A program made the position numbers and the translations under genes. Below, one piece after another: positions 6,770 to 12,181 of a stretch of 12,181 bases of DNA. The notes beneath the pieces were generated by a model, which saw only the letters and a program-made list of their open reading frames with translations, ran no database searches and had not been told where the DNA came from. Source of the DNA: an uncultured Actinomycetes bacterium (GTDB lineage: Bacteria; Actinomycetota; Coriobacteriia; Coriobacteriales; RUG844); NCBI GenBank assembly GCA_900313875.1, contig OMSY01000176.1, forward strand, positions 1 to 12,181. The letters run 5' to 3'. Numbering within the stretch: position 1 is the first letter of the stretch; every line of letters begins with the position of its first letter.

Positions 6770-7771
6770 TCAGCGCAGACCCTCGAGCTCGGGTTTCGGT
6801 GGTCGCAGCATCAGCTCATCGAGCATGTCGGCAGGCGGGCGCCCTTCCCAGAGCACCGCCCGCACCGCGTTGGCGATGGGAAGGTCGACTCCCTTCTTCC
6901 GTGCGAGGTCGGTGACCGAAAGCGCAGCATGTGCGCCCTCGGCGACCATATGCGTACGCTCCTCGAACTGCGCGAGCGTGCCGCCCTGGGCGATGAGCTC
7001 CCCAAGGGAGCGGTTGCGGGAATGGCGCGACGAGCAGGTCGCGATCAGGTCGCCCATGCCTGCAAGCCCCATGCAGGTGAGCGGGTTGCCACCGAGGGCG
7101 ATCACCAGACGGCTCATCTCGGCCAGGCCACGCGTCATGATGACCGCGGAGGTGTTGTCGCCATACCCCATGCCGGCGGAGATCCCGTTCGCGATGGCGA
7201 TGATGTTCTTGCTGGCCGCGCAGAGCTCGACACCGCATACGTCGTCAGACGTGTAGACACGGAAGAAATCATTGCGGAAGAGGTCTGCCACGAACTCGGC
7301 GCAGACCGCATCGTCAGACGCCACGACCGTCGCGGCGGGAAGGCCGCGCGATACCTCCTCGGCATGGTTGGGACCCGAGAGCGCGGCGATGAGCTGGCCG
7401 GAGCCGAAGACATCCGCGCAGATCTCGGTGAGCAACATACCCGTCTCCCGTTCGATGCCCTTCGAGAGCATGACGACCGGGGTATCACAGCTGATATGGG
7501 GCTTGAGCTGCTCCGCGACCTCCCGTACGTTGACGGACGGGGTGACCATGATGACGGCACGTGCACCTTCGCATACCTCCTCGAACGAGGTCGACGAGGT
7601 GATGCCGGTCAGATCGAGGTCCGTGAGATACCGGGGATTGCGCTGAGTGGTGTTGATGGCGTCCGCAGTCGCCTGACCATGCGACCAGGCACGCACCTCA
7701 TGGGCGTTCTGGGCAAGCAACCACGCGACTGCCGTGCCCCAGGAACCCGTACCGATGACTGCTACCTTCAT
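6770..7771 (-). CDS. gpsA: Glycerol-3-phosphate dehydrogenase [NAD(P)+] GpsA
   Basis: Cytosolic enzyme that reduces dihydroxyacetone phosphate to sn-glycerol 3-phosphate, the backbone for phospholipids and the substrate of PlsY. The 333-residue protein has the usual length. The dinucleotide-binding loop is GTGSWGTA (7-14). Other family marks are K104 in MLSKGIE, the SGPNHAEEV segment (132-140), catalytic K188 in CAASKN, the IANGISAGMGYGDNT stretch (193-207) and the GMGDLIATCSS motif (239-248). The start is the ATG at 7771, 3 bases after the plsY stop. The gene is followed after 19 bases by rpe. No truncation or odd residue is apparent. Confidence 0.97.
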   Translation of the reverse strand: MKVAVIGTGSWGTAVAWLLAQNAHEVRAWSHGQATADAINTTQRNPRYLTDLDLTGITSSTSFEEVCEGARAVIMVTPSVNVREVAEQLKPHISCDTPVVMLSKGIERETGMLLTEICADVFGSGQLIAALSGPNHAEEVSRGLPAATVVASDDAVCAEFVADLFRNDFFRVYTSDDVCGVELCAASKNIIAIANGISAGMGYGDNTSAVIMTRGLAEMSRLVIALGGNPLTCMGLAGMGDLIATCSSRHSRNRSLGELIAQGGTLAQFEERTHMVAEGAHAALSVTDLARKKGVDLPIANAVRAVLWEGRPPADMLDELMLRPPKPELEGLR

Positions 7772-7774
7772 GTC

Positions 7775-8518
7775 CTATCTCCTCCTCCGAGGGCGCTTCC
7801 CCGCAGGGTCGTCGCCACCATGTCCATGGTCCACCCGTTGGCCATGCCCGAAGGAGAACCTGTTCTCCTCATGGGCGAGCAAACGTTTGATGTTCGATCG
7901 ATGCGCGATGAAGATGACGATGCAGACGAACCACGAGAACACGAGATAGGGGATATGGCTCCCATAGAAGATATGGGTCGCGATCACGAGGGTGACCGCC
8001 GCAGACATGCTGCCCAGGGAGATGTAACGGGTGCAGAAGCCGACGAGCACGAAGACCACGAGACAAAGAACCGCCACCTTGGGCATGATGACCGAGACGC
8101 CGCCACAGGCGGTTGCAGCCCCCTTTCCCCCGTGGAACCCGAGGAACGGGGAGAACATATGGCCGAGGATGGAGCAGAGCGCGGCGAGCGGAAGGGCGCT
8201 GCGATACGCTGGACCCACAGTCCAGGCCGTGTCCGCCAGACCGTGGGCAGCCAAGTGCATGGACCCCATCATGGCGAGAACGGACAGGGCCCCCTTGGCG
8301 GCATCGAGCAGGAGCACGGCCGCACCCGGTCCCGCACCGAGCGTGCGCGCGATGTTGGTCGCTCCCGTGTTGCCCGACCCATGCTCGCGGATATCGATGC
8401 CATAAAACACCTTGCCGACGATGACGCCCACGGGGATGGCACCCAGAAGGAAGGCGCAGAGCATGCCTGCGAGGAGGAAGAGCAGGTATCTCGCGAGCCC
8501 GATGGTGGAAACGAGCAT
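7775..8518 (-). CDS. plsY: Acyl-phosphate:glycerol-3-phosphate acyltransferase PlsY
   Basis: Integral membrane enzyme that moves an acyl group from acyl phosphate to glycerol 3-phosphate, giving lysophosphatidic acid, the first committed phospholipid intermediate. The three family motifs are clear: GSGNTGATN (47-55), GHMFSPFLGFHGGKGAAT (119-136) and the HRSNIKRLL..HEE segment (206-218). Hydrophobic stretches near 8-32, 66-90, 107-126, 143-162, 168-186 and 190-205 fit a polytopic membrane protein. At 247 residues it is longer than the usual 190-220. The excess is a hydrophilic tail after residue 224, rich in His, Gly and Asp and ending in four arginines. Those arginine codons double as the ribosome site of gpsA. 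The ATG follows AAGGAG at 8 bases. It lies directly before gpsA, which makes its substrate, so the pair is metabolically coherent. Identification is firm. Confidence 0.96.
   Translation of the reverse strand: MLVSTIGLARYLLFLLAGMLCAFLLGAIPVGVIVGKVFYGIDIREHGSGNTGATNIARTLGAGPGAAVLLLDAAKGALSVLAMMGSMHLAAHGLADTAWTVGPAYRSALPLAALCSILGHMFSPFLGFHGGKGAATACGGVSVIMPKVAVLCLVVFVLVGFCTRYISLGSMSAAVTLVIATHIFYGSHIPYLVFSWFVCIVIFIAHRSNIKRLLAHEENRFSFGHGQRVDHGHGGDDPAGKRPRRRR
7779..7788 (-). promoter_or_regulatory. gpsA Shine-Dalgarno embedded in the last codons of plsY
   Basis: GGAGGAGGAG on the minus strand ends 7 bases before the gpsA ATG at 7771. In the plsY frame the same bases are part of the codons CGG AGG AGG AGA just before the TAG stop at 7777-7775. 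The site is unusually strong and fully inside the upstream reading frame, which suggests coupled translation of plsY and gpsA. Confidence 0.7.
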
Positions 8519-8523
8519 GTGGC

Positions 8524-9834
8524 TTACTCCTTCTTCTTCTTGAACTTCATGCGGATGGGCGTCCCGGTGAAATCGAAGCGCTCGCGCAGGCGCCCTTCCA
8601 GATAGCGTTCGAAATTGTCATCGACCAGCTCCGGTGAGTTGGCGAAGAACGTGAAGAACGGGGGCTTGACCCCAGTCTGCGTGACATAGTTGAGCTTGAG
8701 GCGTCTGGACCCCTTGGTGACGGTATGGCCGAACTCCCTGATCTCGGTGAGCAGGTTGTTGAGCCGGTTGGTGGGGATGACGCGTTTGGCATTGGCCGCA
8801 CTCGTCTCGATCGCCCCCCAGATACGGTGCACGCTGCGGCCGGTGTACGCCGAGATGCGCAGCAGGGGCGCGTACCCCACGAAGACGAGACGGTCGGTCA
8901 CCTTGGCGACGATGCGCTCGCGTTCCTCCTGCGTCTCGATGAGGTCCCATTTGTTGAGCAGGATGACGAGACCGCACCCCTGTTCCTTGGCGATACCGGC
9001 CACCCGCTGGTCCTGGTCGGTGAGACCGATGGTGGAGTCCACCACGAGCAGGCACACATCCGCACGTTCGATGGCCCGGAGCGCACGGACGAAACCGAAG
9101 TACTCGAGACTGTCCGCAGCGGACACGTTGCGACGGAGCCCTGCCGTGTCCACGAGCCGGTACCGTGTGCCCTCATGCTCGACGATGGTGTCGATGGCAT
9201 CGCGGGTGGTGCCGGGGACCTCGGACACGATGGAGCGCTCGGCACCGACGAGCTTGTTCACGAGCGAGGACTTGCCCGCGTTGGGGCGTCCGACGATGGC
9301 GACGTTCACCAGGTCGTCGTCCTCGGGAACGATCTCATCGGGAAGCTTCTCGCACAACGCATCGAGCAGGTCGCCCGTACCGTTGCCATGCAGGGCGGAT
9401 ACCCCCCAGGGATCACCGAGGCCAAGGGAGTAGAACTCCCAGAGGGCGTCCTCGCGGGATGGGTCGTCCATCTTGTTCACCGTCAGGAACACCGGGGCAT
9501 CCGCGCCCTTCAGCATGCGCGCGACCGCCTCGTCCTCGGCGGTGATCCCGACGGTACCGTCGACGATGAAGATAATCGCATCCGCCTCATCGATCGCAGC
9601 CTGCGCCTGGGTGCGGATGGAGGATTGGAAGCGGTCCCCTCCCCCGATCTCGACACCACCGGTGTCCACGAGCATGAAGTCCCGCCCGTTCCAATCACAG
9701 CGATGGTAACTACGGTCACGGGTGACCCCCCGCTGCTCATGCACGATCGCCTCCCGCGTCCGGGCGATGCGGTTGACGAATGTCGACTTGCCGACGTTGC
9801 TCCTACCGACGACGGCGACCACTGGCAATGTCAT
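8524..9834 (-). CDS. der: Ribosome-associated double GTPase Der (EngA)
   Basis: Essential GTPase that helps mature the 50S ribosomal subunit. The 436-residue product (from the ATG at 9834) matches the usual length. GTPase domain 1 has the P-loop GRSNVGKS (10-17), GVTRD switch, DTGG (57-60) and NKMD (120-123). Domain 2 has GRPNAGKS (182-189), PGTTRD, DTAG (229-232) and NKWD (294-297). The KH-like C-terminal domain (about 350-436) contains the usual KLNYVTQTGVKPP-type segment and ends in a run of lysines. The first P-loop has Ser where most Der proteins have Pro; the GTP-binding residues themselves are intact. A GTG start at 9846 would add four residues but is less likely. The last codons (AAG GAG TAA) also form the ribosome site of plsY, which begins 5 bases after the stop. 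Identification is firm. Confidence 0.97.
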   Translation of the reverse strand: MTLPVVAVVGRSNVGKSTFVNRIARTREAIVHEQRGVTRDRSYHRCDWNGRDFMLVDTGGVEIGGGDRFQSSIRTQAQAAIDEADAIIFIVDGTVGITAEDEAVARMLKGADAPVFLTVNKMDDPSREDALWEFYSLGLGDPWGVSALHGNGTGDLLDALCEKLPDEIVPEDDDLVNVAIVGRPNAGKSSLVNKLVGAERSIVSEVPGTTRDAIDTIVEHEGTRYRLVDTAGLRRNVSAADSLEYFGFVRALRAIERADVCLLVVDSTIGLTDQDQRVAGIAKEQGCGLVILLNKWDLIETQEERERIVAKVTDRLVFVGYAPLLRISAYTGRSVHRIWGAIETSAANAKRVIPTNRLNNLLTEIREFGHTVTKGSRRLKLNYVTQTGVKPPFFTFFANSPELVDDNFERYLEGRLRERFDFTGTPIRMKFKKKKE

Positions 9835-9840
9835 GCTGCA

Positions 9841-9847
9841 CCTCACC
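9841..9847 (-). promoter_or_regulatory. Shine-Dalgarno site choosing the internal ATG start of der
   Basis: GGTGAGG on the minus strand lies 6 bases before the ATG at 9834. The frame also has a GTG at 9846 that overlaps the stop of the previous gene as GTGA. Der proteins normally begin only a few residues before the first P-loop, which favours the ATG at 9834. The site overlaps the stop codon of the radical SAM gene, so ribosomes ending there could restart on der. Confidence 0.65.
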
Positions 9848-11267
9848 TATCCTGTGACAGAAAAGCGACGATTCCGTCCAACATGTCCTCGGCAGAACAG
9901 GATAACACGTCAACCGGCCAACCCGATTCGCGCTCGATATCCTCTTTCGCGTAATCATCGAGGGTCACCCCATCGGCATTGAACATGGCATCGGGGATGA
10001 ACATCTGCTCCTCGACGCCCGGTACATGGACGGTCTCCGCGATCGCCCGCGAGATATCGCATCCACAGAGCAACCCGGTGACATCGACATCCCCGCCGAA
10101 GAAGTCGTTGCGCACGACATGCACGGACACGCGACCGGCTATCGGGCAATGCTCGAAGCAGCGGATGAGCGTGGGACCGAACGCCTCGCCCGTGAACAGA
10201 TGCGCATGGCGGTCCGAGGTCATCGCGCGCCCGACCCGCTCGTCGGCAGATGCGCTGTGCGCACGCCAGAAGGCGTCCCATTCCTCGAGGAAGGACCTCA
10301 CCATACCGATGCCGTCCTCGTACTGCCCGAAACCATCGTACTCCTCGGCAAGCGGGAGGGGTACCTGCGCGTTGAGGTAGAACTCGTCGGCAAGATGGAA
10401 ACGGGTGATGTCCCTGTCCCTCCGGGCCCGCTCCTGGAAGGGGCTGACGAGCTCGATGACCTCCAGTGCACGGACAGGGTCGCGGAACGAGGCGTCGAAC
10501 CTCGTCTGGAAACGGGTGTAGCCAAGCGGCACGATGGAACACGACAGGACATGATGATGCCCCTCGAGCCAGGAAAGCGTCTCCTCGAGCACCTTCCCAT
10601 CGTTGATATCGGGAACGAGCACGATCTGGGCATGGCAATCGATCCCGGCCTCGAGCAGGCGCTCGAGGACCTCCATGCCCCGCGCCTCGTTCTCCCCGAT
10701 GAGCCGTCGCCGGACGACCGGGTCCACCGCATGCACGGAGACGTGCAGGGGCGAGATACGCTGGTCGAGGATACGGTCGAGATCGTCCTCGCCCACGTTG
10801 GTCAGCGTGACGAAGTTCCCCTGGAGGAACGAGAGCCGGTAGTCGTCATCCCTCAGGTAAAGCGTGTCACGCATACCCTCGGGCAGCATGGACATGAAAC
10901 AGAACAGGCAGTCGTTCACGCACAGGTGCATGTCATCGAAGATGGCATCGGCGAACTCGATACCCCAGGACTGGCCGACTGCGCGTTCGAGGTCGCAATC
11001 GAACTCGAACGGCTCGTCATCACCGGCATCATCCCCGAGAAGCCCGACAGGGACGAAACCACTCACGGTGACCTCGAGGTCGTCGGAAACCCAGTACCAA
11101 TCGATGAGGTCACGCAGTACAAGGCCGTTCGCCTCGGTCAGCACCATACCAGCACGGAGACCAGCCTCCCAGGCAGGGGAGCCCTCGTCGACCTTGGCGA
11201 TCAAGCCCCCACGGGAACCCGGTCGCGCGCTTGGGGCATAGTCAGCTACTTCGAAACGCTCGGCCAT
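9843..11267 (-). CDS. DUF512 family PDZ/radical SAM protein of unknown substrate
   Basis: The 474-residue protein has the full layout of the DUF512 family. A PDZ-like domain (about 18-65) contains SPAWEAGLRAGMVL. A radical SAM-type region carries C116, C120 and C123 in the CX3CX2C pattern (CVNDCLFC), followed by the signature GMRDTLYLRDDDYRLSF and GNFVTLTN (131-157). A TIM-barrel part follows to about 285. The C-terminal DUF512 region includes DEFYLNA, the YDGFGQYEDGIGM motif (310-322), FTGEAFGP and FFGGDVDVTGLLCGCDI (389-405). The three cysteines should bind a 4Fe-4S cluster and S-adenosylmethionine; no reaction is established for the family as far as I know. The gene lies between ispH and der, an arrangement also common in clostridia, which hints at a link with ribosome or membrane biogenesis (inference). 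Start ATG follows GGGGTGA, which spans the ispH stop. There is no signal peptide or membrane segment, so it is probably cytosolic. Family assignment is firm; function is open. Confidence 0.9.
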   Translation of the reverse strand: MAERFEVADYAPSARPGSRGGLIAKVDEGSPAWEAGLRAGMVLTEANGLVLRDLIDWYWVSDDLEVTVSGFVPVGLLGDDAGDDEPFEFDCDLERAVGQSWGIEFADAIFDDMHLCVNDCLFCFMSMLPEGMRDTLYLRDDDYRLSFLQGNFVTLTNVGEDDLDRILDQRISPLHVSVHAVDPVVRRRLIGENEARGMEVLERLLEAGIDCHAQIVLVPDINDGKVLEETLSWLEGHHHVLSCSIVPLGYTRFQTRFDASFRDPVRALEVIELVSPFQERARRDRDITRFHLADEFYLNAQVPLPLAEEYDGFGQYEDGIGMVRSFLEEWDAFWRAHSASADERVGRAMTSDRHAHLFTGEAFGPTLIRCFEHCPIAGRVSVHVVRNDFFGGDVDVTGLLCGCDISRAIAETVHVPGVEEQMFIPDAMFNADGVTLDDYAKEDIERESGWPVDVLSCSAEDMLDGIVAFLSQDR

Positions 11268-11271
11268 GTCG

Positions 11272-12111
11272 TCACCCCGTCATCTCCTCTATCCTGTACA
11301 GTACCGCATCGATCCGCTGCTGTGGGGTCGAGGCGCCGGCGGTGATGCCCACCTTCCCCATTCCCTCGAACCAATCAGGCACCAGCTCATCCTCCCGTTC
11401 GATATGGAAGGAACGGGGACACGAGGCGCTGCAGATCTCGTGAAGCCTTCGGGTGTTACCGGAATTGCGTCCACCGATGACGACCATCACATCGACCTGT
11501 GAGGCAAGTTCGGCAGCAGCCGCCTGACGCTCCTGGGTGGCAAGGCAGATGGTATCGGCTACCTCGAGGTCGGATACCCGCTTCGAGACCGCATCGACGA
11601 TACGGGCGAGAACCGCAGGCGCCTGGGTCGTCTGGACCACGATGCCCACCCTGTCGGGCAGCTCGTCCGGGAGATCCTCCGCAGAGGTGAGGGCCAGGGT
11701 GCCGGGTCCCGCATGACCGAGTATCCCCTCGACCTCGGGATGTCCCACATCGCCCACCACGATGCAGAGGCGCCCATCGGCCGTCATGCGCTCGACAGCC
11801 CTGTGGACCTTCGCGACATGGGGGCAGGTCGCATCGATGACCTCGCATCCCCTATCACGCGCATGTTCGACCACTGCAGGGGGAACCCCATGGGAACGGA
11901 TGACGAGCCGTGCCCGGGGTTCGACATCCTCCGGTGAGCCAGCGACCTCCACACCCCTGGACCGGAGCTCGTCCACCACCTGGGGGTTGTGGATGAGGGG
12001 TCCGAGCGTGTAGACGGGCCCCTTGCCGTCATCAGCACACGAGTTGACGATGTCGAGGGCGCGGTTGACCCCGTAGCATGCGCCCGCATGCGGGGCTACG
12101 ATGACCTGCAT
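11272..12111 (-). CDS. ispH: 4-hydroxy-3-methylbut-2-enyl diphosphate reductase (IspH/LytB)
   Basis: Catalyses the last step of the cytosolic MEP pathway, reducing HMBPP to IPP and DMAPP with a 4Fe-4S cluster. The 279-residue protein has the usual short bacterial length. All three cluster cysteines are visible: C12 in GACYGV, C96 in DATCPHV and C189 in DTICLATQ. The substrate-binding histidines are present as H41 (LIHNP), H74 (RSHGV) and H124, with the catalytic glutamate E126 in VGHPE. The QTTQ segment (160-163), the GGRNSGNT loop and the late STP motif (251-253) also match the family. The start is the ATG at 12111, chosen for its strong ribosome site. It is the first complete gene of the window. 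Its stop codon is 4 bases before the radical SAM gene, whose ribosome site overlaps the end of ispH, so the two are probably co-translated. Identification is firm. Confidence 0.97.
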   Translation of the reverse strand: MQVIVAPHAGACYGVNRALDIVNSCADDGKGPVYTLGPLIHNPQVVDELRSRGVEVAGSPEDVEPRARLVIRSHGVPPAVVEHARDRGCEVIDATCPHVAKVHRAVERMTADGRLCIVVGDVGHPEVEGILGHAGPGTLALTSAEDLPDELPDRVGIVVQTTQAPAVLARIVDAVSKRVSDLEVADTICLATQERQAAAAELASQVDVMVVIGGRNSGNTRRLHEICSASCPRSFHIEREDELVPDWFEGMGKVGITAGASTPQQRIDAVLYRIEEMTG

Positions 12112-12179
12112 GTCGGCATCTCCTTCCTTGGGCGAACGGCACATGCATGAGCGGCCGGGACGGGAACCGGGATGAGCGG
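12096..12179 (-). other. Possible 3' end of the gene upstream of ispH (unresolved)
   Basis: A minus-strand frame open from the window edge gives 27 codons and stops at a TAG (12098-12096) lying 14 bases into ispH. The residues are Pro/Ala/Arg-rich and match no family I know. In many bacteria with this gene order the gene before ispH is cmk or plsC, so this could be the tail of such a gene with a short overlap. A second frame is also open from the edge and runs further into ispH, so the choice between them is not decided by the visible sequence. Confidence 0.15.
12120..12127 (-). promoter_or_regulatory. Shine-Dalgarno site that fixes the ispH start
   Basis: GGAAGGAG on the minus strand lies 8 bases before the ATG at 12111. 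The frame stays open upstream to another ATG at 12144, but that codon has no comparable ribosome site. IspH proteins also normally begin directly with the short strand before the first cluster cysteine. The ATG at 12111 is therefore preferred, and the upstream 11 codons (including the cysteine they encode) are probably not translated as part of IspH. Confidence 0.75.
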
Positions 12180-12181
12180 GG

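Noticed and set aside
6026..8605. An 859-codon open frame on the plus strand, antisense to rpe, gpsA and plsY.
   Set aside because: It runs straight across three well-identified minus-strand genes and their junctions. The translation is a His/Arg/Asp/Gly-rich mix without any recognisable domain, and long stop-free antisense frames are common in GC-rich genes because the needed codons are rare. I treat it as a shadow frame.
10026..11345. A 439-codon open frame on the plus strand opposite the DUF512 gene.
   Set aside because: Same reasoning: the opposite strand holds a complete conserved protein, and the plus-strand translation shows no family features.
1..12181. Mobile elements, CRISPR arrays, tRNA or rRNA genes, defence systems.
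   Set aside because: I found no transposase, integrase, direct repeat array, cloverleaf-like sequence or defence-related domain; almost all of the window is occupied by housekeeping genes.

Overview
This is a dense, ordinary-looking bacterial chromosome segment. Eleven genes can be called with good support, and all lie on the minus strand, so transcription runs from the right edge of the window to the left. The sequence is GC-rich (about 60 percent by eye), starts include both ATG and GTG, and most gene junctions are only a few bases long or overlap. I see no rRNA, tRNA, CRISPR array, insertion sequence, phage gene or foreign-looking block. The gene order mixes two known neighbourhoods. One is the ispH / DUF512 radical SAM / der / plsY / gpsA order familiar from clostridia. 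The other is the Nif3 / C4 zinc-ribbon / RNase H-domain trio familiar from actinobacteria such as Mycobacterium. A high-GC anaerobe of the Coriobacteriia (Actinomycetota) would fit both; this is inference from gene order and composition, not proof.

Layout in transcription order. Right part (12111 to 7775): ispH (last step of the MEP isoprenoid pathway), a DUF512 PDZ/radical SAM protein of unknown substrate, der (double GTPase for 50S ribosome assembly) and plsY (acyl-phosphate:glycerol-3-phosphate acyltransferase). Middle part (7771 to 4046): gpsA (makes the glycerol 3-phosphate used by PlsY), rpe (pentose phosphate epimerase), a NifS/IscS-type cysteine desulfurase and a HisJ-type PHP phosphatase. 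Left part (4049 to 73): a Nif3-family dimetal protein, a coiled-coil C4 zinc-ribbon protein, an RNase H-like/QueD fusion, and coaBC (coenzyme A synthesis). Only two spacers exceed 80 bases, before the zinc-ribbon gene and before coaBC. The other junctions run from a 4-base overlap to a 24-base gap, usually with the Shine-Dalgarno sequence of the next gene inside the end of the previous one. Much of the window is probably one or a few long, translationally coupled transcripts.

How the genes fit together: GpsA and PlsY are consecutive steps of phospholipid synthesis. IspH and the radical SAM protein need 4Fe-4S clusters, for which the cysteine desulfurase could supply sulfur. The most notable point is the fusion at 1357-2355. 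An RNase HI-like domain that appears to have lost most of its catalytic acids is joined by a long low-complexity linker to a complete QueD-type 6-carboxytetrahydropterin synthase. It sits in the slot where mycobacteria and streptomycetes carry an RNase H/CobC-like phosphatase fusion. Because it is next to a Nif3 protein, a family often labelled a GTP cyclohydrolase 1 type 2 homologue, a pterin-related role for this cluster is worth testing. Short open frames at both window edges may be parts of neighbouring genes but cannot be identified from what is visible.
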